A model generated the notes under the pieces. It was not told where the DNA came from and ran no database searches. It saw only the letters and a list, made by a program, of their open reading frames with translations. From Hydra vulgaris (Eukaryota > Cnidaria > Hydrozoa > Anthoathecata > Hydridae), in assembly GCF_038396675.1 (NCBI RefSeq), contig NC_088931.1:73725501-73789500 (forward strand): a DNA stretch of 64,000 bases, in the 5' to 3' direction. The position numbers and the translations under genes were made by a program. The number at the start of each line of letters is the position of its first letter. Position 1 is the stretch's first letter. Shown here in pieces: positions 1 to 11,530 of this stretch.

Positions 1-999
1 GATCTATAGTTTGCTAGATATTTTTAATCTTTGGATTCATTAATAATTGCTGAAGCTATATATCATCACCTTAAAAAATTTTTTTAAAAAGTTAAAATTT
101 TTGGTTTATAAAAATTTGCGGTATTAAAATAGAAGGAAAAAAAAGATTTTTGGGAAAAAAACTTGTGTATCCCAATTAGGATTCTGCAATGATACTGTAT
201 TTTACAATGAATTTCAGTTGCACTTGTGGATAGGGTTGAAACATCAGATTAAAATATGCAAAGCAAAATGCGTTGGAAAGTTTTTCACTATTGATGGAGA
301 AAAACTTTGGAGTATAATTTATGGATAAAATGATCTTTAGTGGCACTTTTCAATACTAAATCTAAGTCTATTCTTTTGCCATTGTACTTTAAGCTATGAA
401 CTATTAAAAAATACTATATGATGCTAATATAAACGATACTCATGTTGAAATTTAAGTCATTGGAATGTTAAAAGGAATCAGAACTTAGGTTTCATTAAAT
501 ACTATGGAAGAGTCACGCTACTAATAAATAGCCTATAGGATAGTTAGACAATTAACAAAAAGCCTACAGGATAGTCAGGTAACTAATCAAAGTTATAATG
601 AACTAAATTGCTCACTATAAATATCATACCTTGCAGAAATGTCTAGCGTCCAGAATAAACCTACTGTTGGAACTACAGAATATTTGATTGTCATCTTTTA
701 TAAAAAGGATAACTGAAACAGATTGTAAAGACACTGACAGAATACTGGTATACTGATGAAAACTTCCATAAGTCACAAAAGCAAAGTTGAAAGACATATT
801 TGTTGAAATACAGATTATACAAGTTTCAAAAGAATGCAAAGCAACAACACTCGATAAATTGTAACTAGTGTCTGATTTCATGAAGACATTCATGGTTGAG
901 AGAAACAGTATCGAAGCTTTTTGGATGACAATAAGGAACACCGTTGTTAGTCACCACTTTATTTTTATTCTTGTTTAAAATATATCCGCAAAGTAATGA
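1..999. other. AT-rich DNA, no gene recognised
   Basis: I see no convincing coding exon here. An open frame of about 105 codons on the minus strand (624-941) has hydrophobic, low-complexity composition and no recognisable motif. The last eight bases overlap the start of the hAT target-site duplication (1000-1007). Confidence 0.5.
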
Positions 1000-1023
1000 T
1001 TAAAATCTAGGGGTGGGAGTTAA

Positions 1024-1685
1024 GGTTAGTTTTAGTCTAACTAAATTTAGTCGACTAACTTTTTAGTCTAACTAAAATTAGTCGACTAACTTTTTAGTCT
1101 AACTGAATTTAGTCGACTAACTTTTTAGTCTAACTAAATTTAGTCGACTAACTTTTTAGCGTAACTAAATTTAGTCGACTAACTTTTTAGTCTAACAAAA
1201 TTTAGTCGACTAAATTTTTAGTCTAACTAAATTTAGTCGACTAACTTTTTAGTCTAACTAAATTCAGTCGACTAACTTTTTAGCGTAACTAAAATTAGTC
1301 GACTAACTTTTTAGCGTAACTAAATTTAGTCGACTAACTTTTTAGTCTAACAAAATTTAGTCGACTAAATTTTTAGTCTAACTAAATTTAGTCGACTAAC
1401 TTTTTAGTCTAACTAAATTCAGTCGACTAACTTTTTAGCGTAACTAAAATTAGTCGACTAACTTTTTAGCGTAACTAAAATTAGTCGACCAACATTTTAG
1501 CGTAAATAAATTAGTCGACTAACTTTTTAGTCTAACTAAGTTTAGTCGACTAATTTTTTAGTCTAACTAAATTTAGTCGACTAACTTTTTAGTCTAACTA
1601 AATTTAGTCGACTAACTTTTTAGCGTAACTAAAATTAGTCGACTAACTTTTTAGTTTGACTAAATTTAGTCGACTAAGTTTTTAA
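1024..1685 (+). repeat. Left subterminal array of ~31-bp repeats
   Basis: About 21 units with the core TTTTTAGTCTAACTAAATT followed by TAGTCGACTAAC. Each unit contains the palindrome TTAGTCGACTAA. Two unit variants alternate, TTTTTAGTCTAACT and TTTTTAGCGTAACT. The array begins about 16 bp from the left end of the hAT element and is the inverse of the array at 9884-10440. Subterminal repeats in hAT elements are commonly transposase binding sites; that role is inferred here. Confidence 0.9.
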
Positions 1686-2000
1686 TTTGAGAAAAATATA
1701 TTGTTACTTTTACCCAAAAAATACTTTTTTTAAATCTTGTTATGTGTTAGTTGTGAAGTGGTTTGAGCGCCATTTTTTTAATAACAAACTGCTGTAAGTT
1801 ACAATTTAGATCTCCATGGCATCTTATTCAAAGTTGATTTTCAGAGTTTTTCAAGTTTTTGGAGAAAATTTTTTTTTCTTAAGTTTGCGAGATATACACT
1901 TGGAGTTTTGTAATAGTAAAAAAACTGTATCCAATTACTCCCCCCTTATTACTAAGTAACTTTCAATGAAAAGCGGTTTAAATCTGGATTTAAATCGCTT

Positions 2001-2056
2001 TAATTAGAAATTGAGATTGAAATCTCAATTAGAAATTGAGATTGAAATCTCAATTT
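2001..2056. repeat. Tandem palindromic repeat
   Basis: Two tandem copies of a ~27-bp unit containing AAATTGAGATTGAAATCTCA. Each unit is itself an inverted repeat (TTGAGATT/AATCTCAA). It lies in the 5' noncoding part of the hAT element. Confidence 0.75.
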
Positions 2057-2258
2057 GTAATTAAAATGAACCATAAACTATTAGAAAAAAAAATGGTGCC
2101 ATATTTTTGAAATGTGTTGTATGCAGAAGCTTTTTCGGATTTCTTTTATATAATACCAGCAATCATTTTTTGAGGTAATAATACCTAATTTATTTTGTTC
2201 TACACTCATAAAACGCAGTTTTTACAGTGACGACAATATGATTGTAGTTGTTAGTAAC

Positions 2259-2350
2259 AATTACACAATATAGAAATAATAAAAAACATTAATTGCGTAA
2301 CAATTTGTTACGCAATTAATGTTTTTTTATTATTTCTATATTGTGTAATT
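2259..2350. repeat. 92-bp near-perfect hairpin
   Basis: The left arm AATTACACAATATAGAAATA... is followed almost without loop by its reverse complement ending at 2350. The arms are about 45 bp and differ only by one A/T in a homopolymer run. It lies about 350 bp upstream of the hAT transposase ORF, inside the element. Confidence 0.92.
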
Positions 2351-2701
2351 GAATATATATCTTGTTCAACTCTCAATTTTTATTTTTTTTTTAATTATTA
2401 TTAAAATGCTAATAACTAATTATGTATTCGGTATAAAGTATCAGCTGTTTTTGGCGGAGTTGTTCTACTAACAAACCAATTTTTATTTAATTCAATGAAA
2501 GAAAATGTGGGGCAATACTAGGTACAAACAAAACATTTTTATTACCTAATTGTCACAAATTATATTACGTATTTTAAATTTCTTAAAAACAATAAATTTT
2601 AATGAATGTCTTTAAGTTGATTTATTTGTCTTAATTCATATTATGTTCATATAATTTCTCAACAAAACAAAATTGAATATGCTGCTCCAATATCTGATTT
2701 G

Positions 2702-4633
2702 ATGAATCTGACGAAGAAAAGATTGGATAAAAGAAAGACTATAGATGAACAAAACCCTGCAGATCATAACGATAGCGAAAGAAGTTCAAGTTTTTCATCC
2801 GGTCAAACAGAAATTGAAGTTGATGCTCAGTCCATTGAAGAAGCAGCTAAAACTACATACGAATATTACTCAATCGAGGAGGAAACATCAAAATGGATAT
2901 GCAATCAATGTAATAGTAACAGACCTAAAAAGTACTCTTGTAAAACATCAAAGAGTATATTAGATTACCATCTTGAACATGATCACAAAATAATAACGCC
3001 GAAAAAAAAACGAACTATGAGTGGCTTGTCAAAAGAAGTTAGCGATAAGATTGATAGAGCTCTTTTAATTTTCATTATTGCCTGTTGTCTTCCATTTATG
3101 TTGGTAGAAAGTAGTGCATTTAAAGAATTTGTTTTGTGTTTAAATCCAAAGTATAAAGTGCCTTGCCGAAAAAAGTTAAGATCTCTTTTAACTGATTTAT
3201 ATCGAGAAAAAGTTGAACTTTTGAAATCAAAATTATTATCAATTAAAGTTTTATCTATTACTACTGACGGATGGACGTCCTGTCAAAACTATAGTTATAT
3301 ATCTGCAACTGCACATTTTATTTCTAACAAAACAAATTTCATCAGTTTCTGTTTGGGCTTTGCATACCTTAATGGCCGCCATGATGCAGATAATTTAAAA
3401 GAGGCTTTGCTAAAAATCGAAGAAAAGTTTATAGTATATGATAAAATAATGATTATAGTATCAGACAACGCCAGTAACGTACGCAACTGTCTAAATTCTT
3501 TAAAAGTTTGTTTAAACATTCAACCAATAAGATGCATGGGACATGTTTTGCAATTAGTTGTTAAAAATGTCATAGATTTAGTTGAAGAAGGTGAAAAAGA
3601 TACTTCGTCTAAATTCTTCTTCATTGCAAGAACATTAACTAAGTGCAGGAAAATTGTTACATCTTTCAATCATTCTTCTCAACTTAATGATTTATTAGAG
3701 GAAAGTCAAACACGACAAGGTGTCGAAAAAAATCACATACTTCATTTGATTCAAGATGTGAAAACTCGTTGGCACTCTACGTTTCTCATGGCAGAGCGAA
3801 TACTTAAGCTTCACTCCTACGTAAAAGATATCTTTAATTCGAAACAACAATACAAAGATATGAGAAAATATTTACTCGATGAAGATGAAATGGTTAACTT
3901 AAAAGAAACGGTAAATGCTTTATTAAGCTTTAATCAAGTAAGTGTTTTACTATCTGGCGATAGGTATGCAACGTGTTCTTTAATTATTCCAAGTATAAAG
4001 TACCTTGAGAAGCAGCTGAGTAAGAATAAAAGTGAGACTACTCCTTTAATTGTAATATTGAAATCACATTTGTTAGAATCTTTACAAACTTACAAAGATT
4101 CATATGAATTAGAGAATAATTCCTTTTTATTGTGTGCCACTTTTTTGGATCCAAATTATAAAAGTTTTCAATTCTTTGAAAAGTACGAAAAAAAGAAATA
4201 TTTAAAAATTGTGAAAGAATTTTTGTCAGATTTTTATCTCTCAAAAAGAGTTGGTGAAATAATTCTAATTAAAAAGGTGATAAAGGAATCAAAAAAATTT
4301 AAGTTGTCATTTGAGGATGAAGAAGATGATTCCGGAAGTGATAGTGACAAAAATGTAACCTTAGATTTAAAAAAAGAAATCAGTGAATATATAAGATTGT
4401 CAGTGCACGAACAAAATGTTTTAGAGTTTTGGCATCAAAATCAATATGTTTTTCCAATATTGTATTGCATTTCAACGATGATTTTATGTACACCTGCTAC
4501 CAGTGCACCAAGTGAGCGCCTTTTTTCTGATGCATTAAACAATTTGTATGCTAAGCGAAACAGGATGATGGCTAAATGTTTTCAAATGTTGATGTTTTTG
4601 TACGAAAATTTGGAATTTTTTAATTTGGTTTAA
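2702..4633 (+). CDS. hAT-family transposase (BED finger, 643 aa)
   Basis: Encodes a DDE transposase of the hAT superfamily, which would act in the nucleus on the ends of its own element. The N-terminus (residues 1-60) is charged and Ser-rich. A BED-type zinc finger follows: W65, C67-x2-C70, H90, H95. The central RNase H-like region shows STTDGWTS-type sequence (ITTDGWTSCQNYS), IIVSDNASNVRNC and CMGHVLQLVVKNV, then DVKTRWHSTFLMAERIL. The C-terminus holds the hAT dimerisation block with TPATSAPSERLFSDA and a final LMFLYENLEFF. The length is normal for the family and there is no stop or frameshift. ATG at 2702 is the first ATG in a frame open from 2621, so a short upstream exon is possible. An intact ORF plus an 8-bp duplication suggests a recent, potentially autonomous insertion; activity is not shown. 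Confidence 0.93.
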   Translation: MNLTKKRLDKRKTIDEQNPADHNDSERSSSFSSGQTEIEVDAQSIEEAAKTTYEYYSIEEETSKWICNQCNSNRPKKYSCKTSKSILDYHLEHDHKIITPKKKRTMSGLSKEVSDKIDRALLIFIIACCLPFMLVESSAFKEFVLCLNPKYKVPCRKKLRSLLTDLYREKVELLKSKLLSIKVLSITTDGWTSCQNYSYISATAHFISNKTNFISFCLGFAYLNGRHDADNLKEALLKIEEKFIVYDKIMIIVSDNASNVRNCLNSLKVCLNIQPIRCMGHVLQLVVKNVIDLVEEGEKDTSSKFFFIARTLTKCRKIVTSFNHSSQLNDLLEESQTRQGVEKNHILHLIQDVKTRWHSTFLMAERILKLHSYVKDIFNSKQQYKDMRKYLLDEDEMVNLKETVNALLSFNQVSVLLSGDRYATCSLIIPSIKYLEKQLSKNKSETTPLIVILKSHLLESLQTYKDSYELENNSFLLCATFLDPNYKSFQFFEKYEKKKYLKIVKEFLSDFYLSKRVGEIILIKKVIKESKKFKLSFEDEEDDSGSDSDKNVTLDLKKEISEYIRLSVHEQNVLEFWHQNQYVFPILYCISTMILCTPATSAPSERLFSDALNNLYAKRNRMMAKCFQMLMFLYENLEFFNLV

Positions 4634-6127
4634 AATTGGTGCAATTTAATCAATGTAATACGGAAATATCTTGTTGTAATAATTATTTTTGAATTTATTT
4701 TATTGTTCTTAAATAAAAACTCTTAAATTTAGAACTTGAACTGTTTTGTTTTAAAAACAATCAAACAAGGTTGCAACATGTTTAAAAAATGATTTTTTAA
4801 AGTTGTTGCTCTCATGTTTGGGACAGGGGGGGACCCCAGAAACTTGAGGGCTTTTATGTTTCCAGGCTACAATTATCGCAATTTTTTGCAAAGTATCATT
4901 ATCCGATTTTCAATTTTGTTTTTAGAAAAACCAATTGCTTAATTAGACTATAAAACTAAGTGCAAAATATGAACGTAGCAAGTCTTCCCGATTCTATGTT
5001 ACTTAAATTTAAGTTTTTTTACATTTGTAAATGTATTTTACATTTTCATGTATTAATTATGACCCACCCAAGTTTATATTTCATAATGAATGATTTCATT
5101 AACCTTACCTTTTCTTTATAATTCTACAAAAAATGGCGTCTTAAATGCGGTTCATTTAAGTTGATATTTCAAACTTACTTTTTAAATAAGATTGCTTCTA
5201 GTTAACTTTAGATCTTACTTTTCACGCTAAAACTCTTATTTTCTAACAAACTATCTACTCCAGCTTGAAGCAATTTAAAGCCAAAAATTGCTGCTGCCTA
5301 GTATACAGCCATATTTAATATAATTAAATGAGTTTATATACGACTAAAAATTAAATTTTTGATACAAAAAAAAAAAAACTATTTTGGGAAAAATATATCG
5401 TAACTTAATTTTTTTTTAACAAAAAGTGAAAATGTACTTTAAAATGATAGATATTCTGCATTTTTTATGTAATTAAAAAGTGATAAGAAAATTTCTGGTT
5501 TGATAAAGCGACCGCTCCCATTTAACAGAATGTTTATTTTACAGTTTTACACGATTTAATTGCGGAAGTTGCATTTTTAAATGCGGACGATGAGCCTCTC
5601 GGTAAATGCTATTAAATGTTTTGCATTTTGAAAAATCTATTAATACGTTTAACATTTGGTATGCATTTTAGAATAAATAAATTGCCGAAGCTTAAATGTA
5701 CTTAAAATGTAACAAACATAACCTAAATACGCCAACCAATTTAAGCGCAATTCTGTGCTTATTTGTCCGTACGTTGAAAAAATGAGAAAATGATAAAGTT
5801 TTAATTATGAATGTAATGATAACGTTGCATATATAAGCTTTCGCATTAAATTTCAAGCTTGTTGAGAAAAATGATGGAAGTTAGCGTTAATAAATTGGTA
5901 CTTCTTATCGCTTATATGAAATTAAATATTTAGAGACTAAGTATATTCGCTAGTATTCAGGGGAAGGGGGGGGGGGAGGTGGTAAGTTGAAAACTGCCGT
6001 AAGAATAATTGCCGATTAAAAATTATACTTGCTGAGTATAAGAATATATATATCGATTGCTGAGATTTGCTAATAATTATAATAACATCTTAATTTGGCG
6101 GATGATCAAACTAAATATCGGTAATAG

Positions 6128-6160
6128 CATGGCCTATAAGAGATGGACTTGCAACCTATT
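6128..6160. repeat. Inverted repeat copy 1 (partner 8314-8348)
   Basis: The segment CATGGCCTATAAGAGATGG... ending CAACCTATT recurs in inverted orientation at 8314-8348 with about three differences. G-rich sequence flanks the outer side of both copies. This may mark the ends of a nested element, but no target duplication was found. Confidence 0.6.
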
Positions 6161-8606
6161 TTTTTTTTTTTTTTTTGCGAACCATGCTCATTGCGCATTG
6201 TTACAAATCTTTTGTTTTAAACAATAGAAATTAAATTATAAAGTCTGTCGGATTCGTCGAAAACTTTTGGTCTCGTCTAACCAGTTACATCAACTTCCTT
6301 TTGGTTATTCAAGATAACAGCAATAGATAGCGATTCCACGGCTCAACGAAAAACATTTGACGTTTGAAAAAAAACACGTAACTTTCATGAACTTTACTCT
6401 CTTATATCTTTTTGTGTGCTTAAGCAAACACCTTAAGGTTTTTTGCATCAATTAGTGTTACTCAACCTCTTTCCAGTCATATATAGAAAGTACTATGGTT
6501 TATATGGCTTCATTTAAATTTTATCCATATCTTAAGACCACTTTTAAGAAAAAAGCTCGAAACGGGAACATTTTTTTAAAACAAAGCTTTTAGAGGTTAG
6601 GATTCCTTAGTACCAAAACACATCCAATTTTTATAAAACTTTCCGTATACATTAAAAAAGGGATGACGAATCAAATGGAATGTGCACACTTTTTAACTTT
6701 TATACATAAATTTTTAGTTCTTAGCGTTTCAAAACTTCAAGGTTTATTTTTATAGAAAAAAAAAAGTGTTTTTTAAAAGTGTCCAGGTGGAAATTGCAAG
6801 TTTACTCTTTCCTCTTTTTATAACAAGTATTTATTTATGTTTTCTTGAAGAATAGGTTCTAAGGATTTGTATATAGAAACTATGTATATATATATAACTA
6901 TCTTCCTTCGCATATTTTATGACGTTTTTTGTTTTGATTTTGCGTGACATAATGCAAATTTTCGGTGCCATAACAATGCAAATTTTCCATACTCAAGCCC
7001 TATACCTTTCGTCAAAAAATCATCAATTATTGCGCTACAAAAAATTCAATAACTTTAGATCCGCTTAACTTCAAAGGCCGAATGACCCCTCGTTTTTTAA
7101 GTCAAGTCAAGCTCTATACAATGATATAAGTTACATATGTTTATTTGAATAATAAAAAAATCGTCAAGAATGGCTACAATAGAATCAGATTTTAAGTTTA
7201 ATTTTATATAGCTAGATATTCCTTATATTTTAAGAAATAACACTGATAATAATATAGAAATTGAGATCATTTACTTAACTACTTTAGTACATGTATAACT
7301 AGAGATATAACAAATAATACAAAATATCAACTAGTTTTTAGCTACTTAGAGAATATTGGTTTCATGTCCAGGGAACTACACCATCTACTACATTGCTGTA
7401 GACTTATTGTTTATGAATGTTATAGAATTTTTTATTTTTATGTTTAACAACAGAAATATATACAGTTACGGATAAATAACTCATACATAAAATGAATATA
7501 AATACAATAAAGAAAAAAATAATTTGTCACAGTTTTAAAGAATTTAGCAAAGCCAATTTATGGCAAACCGCAAGAATAACTAAGTATTTAATATTAACAT
7601 AGCATGATTTACCAGCTATATATAAACTAATTTTTATTTGACAAAAACAAATGGGTTATTATCTGCCTTGACTAACTTGAATAACTTTTTAAAAGGTTTT
7701 GCATTATCAAACGAGTTATAAAAAAGCCCATTAGAAAATACACCTACTAAAAAACAATGCTCAGTGGAATATATATTATGGAGCTTATAGAGTAGTCGAG
7801 GCAAAAAATGGCGACATATCGGAAATAATACTCAAAAAATACACAAAACTAAGGCTGGTGAATGAAGGACCAAGGAGTTGCATGAAACCAGACCTTGACT
7901 AAAAATTTTATTTAAGCATTTTTACTTTTCGCTTTACTTTTTTTAGTCATTTTAAAATTATCTTTACAGATCTATTTTATTATTGATGGAACTTTGTTTA
8001 CACGAAAAAAGTTCCCAAATTTACAAATGTTTATCTTGGAAAAATGATGAAAATCTGTTCGTGCCGACAACTGATTTCCTTTTCCTTGGTGTAATTTGTT
8101 TAGTAATTTGTCAACACGTGAAGTAGTTACTTATCCTGAACAGTCTTATTAAACAAATGCTATAAAATTTAAACTAATACCACGTGATCAGAGTTTCTGT
8201 TTAAAAACTAAGGGCAGCCATTTTAATAGATTTTTTTGTTGACGGGTGAAAATTTAGAGTTTGTCGGAAACTCGCATGGCTCGCTAATTTCTGCGGCCTC
8301 TTTGATGTAAAACAATAGGTTGCACGTCCATCTCTTATAGTTCCATGGTAATAGATAGTGAGTGTCATACCCCCAACACCACCTTCCCTTCTCGCTGGCT
8401 CCAATACTATATATCACTAATATGAAAATGAAAATTTATAGGCAATGTATAATAAAATCCAATTTTAGGAATGTTACTTATCTGGGATAATTTTTCCTAT
8501 GTTGCTATTTTAGGCCTTTGAAATAGGGTTGTTAACCGAAAGGTTTCAAAGATTTCTGTAAAAAAATCTTTCAAAAGGGTATATACAATTACTAATTGTA
8601 ATACTA

Positions 8607-8759
8607 TATTATTTGCGAAAGTTACTTTGACAAATTTTAATGCTTCTATATATTCGTTACGAATAAAAATAAATACTAATTGTCAATTAGTATTTATTTT
8701 TATTCGTAACGAATATATAGAAGCATTAAAATATGTCAAAGTAACTTTCGCAAATAATA
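8607..8759. repeat. 153-bp hairpin with ~75-bp arms
   Basis: The left arm (from TATTATTTGCGAAAGTTACT) and right arm are reverse complements with a single visible mismatch and almost no loop (TAATTGTCAATTA centre). It lies in the noncoding part of the hAT element. It could be a foldback MITE or a template-switch product. Confidence 0.93.
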
Positions 8760-9404
8760 CTTCTGAAAATTAGACTTTCGCAAGTTGCTATTTCAAATAA
8801 TGCTCTTCCAAAACTTCCAAAAGTTTCACTTTCGGAAGTAGCACTTGAGAAATGAGCGCTTTTAATAACTACGTTTCGAAATCTATAAAGGAAGTTTATT
8901 CGCCTAACTGCAAGAAATGTGAAAATAAAATATCTGTATATATCAAACTGTTTGTAATGAAACTTTATCTTCAGTATAGCAACATATTAAATTTTTACTA
9001 GTTTGTTTTTTCAAATAATGATCAAAAAATTTATTTCGAAAGGAAAATTTTCGATAAATCCACTTGAAGAACGGTCACTTACGGAAGAAAACTTGAAATT
9101 CGTCATAAAAACAAGATTAAAATGTTCCATTTAAAAAAATCCGTTCAATGAACTAAGTAATTAAAAGCTCATTACTCATAAGTGTCAATTATCGCGCATG
9201 CAAATTTTTATGAAGTAAAAAACTGATATTATTTTTTAACTGAGTCCTTTCGGTAGGTTTCAAAAATCTTCTTTCGAAATGAATCGATTAGCAAGTTTCT
9301 TTTCGCTTGTGATTCTTGCGAAAATTTTATTTTTCGTATATTGCTTTACCAGCGGCGTGGGCAGGATTTTTTTGATGTTTCAGATATGACACTTTTAGGC
9401 ATCG

Positions 9405-9500
9405 TGCGAATGTTGTTAAGTCAAATTAATTAATTAAGTCAAAAAAATTAATTAATTAAGTCAAAAAAAATAATTAATTAAGTCAAAAAAAAATCAAGAA
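9405..9500. repeat. Short tandem repeat (AATTAATTAAGTCAAA)
   Basis: Three copies of AATTAATTAAGTCAAAAAAA-type units, flanked on both sides by GAATGTTGTTAAGTCAAAT, so the whole block is bracketed by a ~20-bp direct repeat. Confidence 0.8.
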
Positions 9501-9883
9501 TGTTGTTAAGTCAAATGAAAATGTTTCTCAAAAAAATTGCGGTGATTGGAGCGTGAGAACAAAAATACCCCCAACAAGTTGGCTATCCCAACCCCGAATT
9601 AGACGTTAAATTAAACTGCAGAATGTTAATTAAACGTTCAAAGGGTGCCTTTTTTAGATTCCGTGCCCATTGGGTGTTAATAAACAGTTGCAACAACCGC
9701 ATTGGTAGTTGTCTCAGAGCTGGGACAAAATTCTAATAATCAAAGTTGATTTAATACGTTACGAATTTGATTTGACGTGCCCCTATGAACCATATTTGGG
9801 ACATTCAACCGCCACAATAATGTGCCATCGTGTGTGAAATATTCATGGCTTCATAGGTTATTCAGTTTTTAGTACTGAAGCTT

Positions 9884-10440
9884 GTTTTAATCGACTAATT
9901 TTAGTTACGCTAAAAATTTAGTCGACTAAATTTAGTTACGCTAAAAAGTTAGTCGACTAAATTTAGTTAGACTAAAAAGTTAGTCGACTAAATTTAGTTA
10001 CGCTAAAAAGTTAGTCGACTAATTTATTTACGCTAAAAAGTTAGTCGACTAATTTTAGTTACGCTAAAAAGTTAGTTGACTAAATTTAGTTAGACTAAAA
10101 AGTTAGTCGACTAATTTTAGTTAGACTAAAAAGTTAGTCGACTAAATTTAGTTAGACTAAAAAGTTAGTCCACTAAATTTAGTTAGACTAAAAAGTTAGT
10201 CGACTAATTTATTTACGCTAAAAAGTTAGCCGACTAACTTTTTAGCGTAACTAAATTTAGTCGACTAACTTTTTAGTCTAACTAAAACTAGTCGACTAAA
10301 TTTAGTTAGACTAAAAAGTTAGTCGACTAATTTTAGTTAGACTAAAAAGTTAGTCGACTAAATTTAGTGAGACTAAAAAGTTAGTCGACTAATTTTAGTT
10401 AGACTAAAAAGTTAGTTGGGTAATTTTAGTTACGGTTTTT
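9884..10440 (-). repeat. Right subterminal array of ~31-bp repeats, inverted
   Basis: About 18 units reading AGTCGACTAAATTTAGTTAG then ACTAAAAAGTT, exactly the reverse complement of the left-array unit. A short internal block (about 10,230-10,290) reads in the opposite direction, so one or two units have been flipped. The array ends about 45 bp from the right end of the hAT element. Confidence 0.9.
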
Positions 10441-10502
10441 TTAGTTAAGTTAGTTACAATTTTTAGTGTTGGTCACAACACTATTAAAATCTAACTCCAA
10501 TA

Positions 10503-10680
10503 TCTTTATTGATATTGTTGTACGATAATTCCTGCAACTTTATTGTTACTGTTGTATAGTAACTCCTGCAACTTTAGTTTTACTGTTGAATGATAATTCC
10601 TGCAACTTTATTGCTACTATTGTATGGTAATACCTGCAACTTTAATGTTACTGTTGTATGATAATTCCTGCAACATTATT
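10503..10680. repeat. Minisatellite of ~42-bp units
   Basis: Four to five diverged units sharing ATTCCTGCAACTTTATTG and TTACTGTTGTATGATAA. It starts just outside the hAT right target duplication. Confidence 0.8.
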
Positions 10681-11530
10681 ATGTCCTTTCCTATAAATCT
10701 GTACAAGATATTTAAAAACTAAGAATAGAATTCAGCGGGAAGATTGTCTAGAAAACGTAATTATACGACGTGTAGATTATTAAACTAAATAAATTACTAC
10801 TTCTAAAAGTTTACGCTTTAACAATAATAAATTACTACATATAATATATAAATTAATTATAAGTAAAACTTTCTTCAAATTTACCAAAAGTTATTCTTGA
10901 AAATATCTTTTGCAAATAGCGTTATTCAAAAAAATTAGCTTTTAGAAAACCCATTTATTTCAGTTCGAAGAAATGCAGCATACAATTAATTTTAAGTATA
11001 TTTACAATAAATTTTTGAACAACATTTTCATGAGGCAAATGGTTTAGTATATAAACAGAGGAAAAATTATAAATATGATACAAATATAAAAGTTGAAAAT
11101 TCTTTCAAAAGTAATTTGTAGAGAGAAAAAAAAAAAGTTAAGCAGATTTATCAAAAAAAGATCTCTGATTTATTTATATACCTGTCAAAATTATTTTTAT
11201 AAAATAACAGAAGAAAAGAAGTTTAAAAAAAATATTTAAAAATTTTTAAAGCAAATAATATATATGAAAAAGAAAAAAAAAAAAAAACGATAACAATAAA
11301 TAATATTATAATTATAGTTATTATTAGAAAATAACAAAAATGCAAATTTAATTTTACTCAGCCATCAGAATTTTTTCAAAAAAAAAATTTCTAATTTCAA
11401 CCGAGACAAAAAAATGTCATATTTTATATCCTATACTATTCAATAATAAAAACTATATTCATGTGAAAATTTTAGGCTACGTCACTGAAGAATGTCTCTT
11501 TATGGGATCGTATTCCTAACTTTGTAAATC
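10681..11530. other. AT-rich DNA 3' of the FAK gene
   Basis: A- and T-runs only; I see no coding or structural signal. It separates the right end of the hAT element from the FAK 3' end. Confidence 0.5.

Larger units (their letters stand above)
4634..9883. other. Long noncoding interior of the hAT element
   Basis: More than 5 kb with no exon I can defend. Notable contents are a G-run near 5,967-5,978, an inverted pair of ~33-bp segments (6128-6160 and 8314-8348, sharing CTATAAGAGATGGAC), the 150-bp hairpin at 8607-8759 and an AATTAATTAAGTCAAA tandem repeat at 9405-9500. Two overlapping minus-strand frames of 64-67 codons at 8201-8417 look like repeat-derived chance ORFs. Part of this stretch may be later insertions into the hAT element. 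Confidence 0.5.
1008..10483 (+). mobile_element. Large hAT DNA transposon, apparently complete
   Basis: The element is bounded by the 8-bp direct repeat TTAAAATC (1000-1007 and 10484-10491), the target duplication length of hAT elements. The identical flank is 11 bp (ATTAAAATCTA), so the exact ends could shift by a few bases. The left end reads TAGGGGTGGGAG and the right end, reverse complemented, reads TAGTGTTGTGACC, which fits a weak hAT-type inverted terminus (TAGnGnTGnGA). Just inside each end is a tandem array of a ~31-bp unit, and the two arrays are inverted relative to each other. One long transposase ORF (2702-4633) lies near the left end. The remaining 5 kb up to the right array has no recognisable ORF but holds two strong hairpins. 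At 9.5 kb it is long for a hAT element. Boundaries are inferred from sequence only. Confidence 0.83.

Noticed and set aside
624..941. 105-codon minus-strand ORF as a gene
   Set aside because: Hydrophobic, Ser/Phe-rich composition without motif, splice sites or homology; open frames of this length occur by chance here.
1024..1685. CRISPR-like regular array
   Set aside because: Units are contiguous with no unique spacers, the genome is eukaryotic, and the array is mirrored at the other end of a hAT element.
8201..8417. Two overlapping ~65-codon minus-strand ORFs
   Set aside because: They lie in a repeat segment with an inverted partner at 6128-6160 and show no conserved domain.
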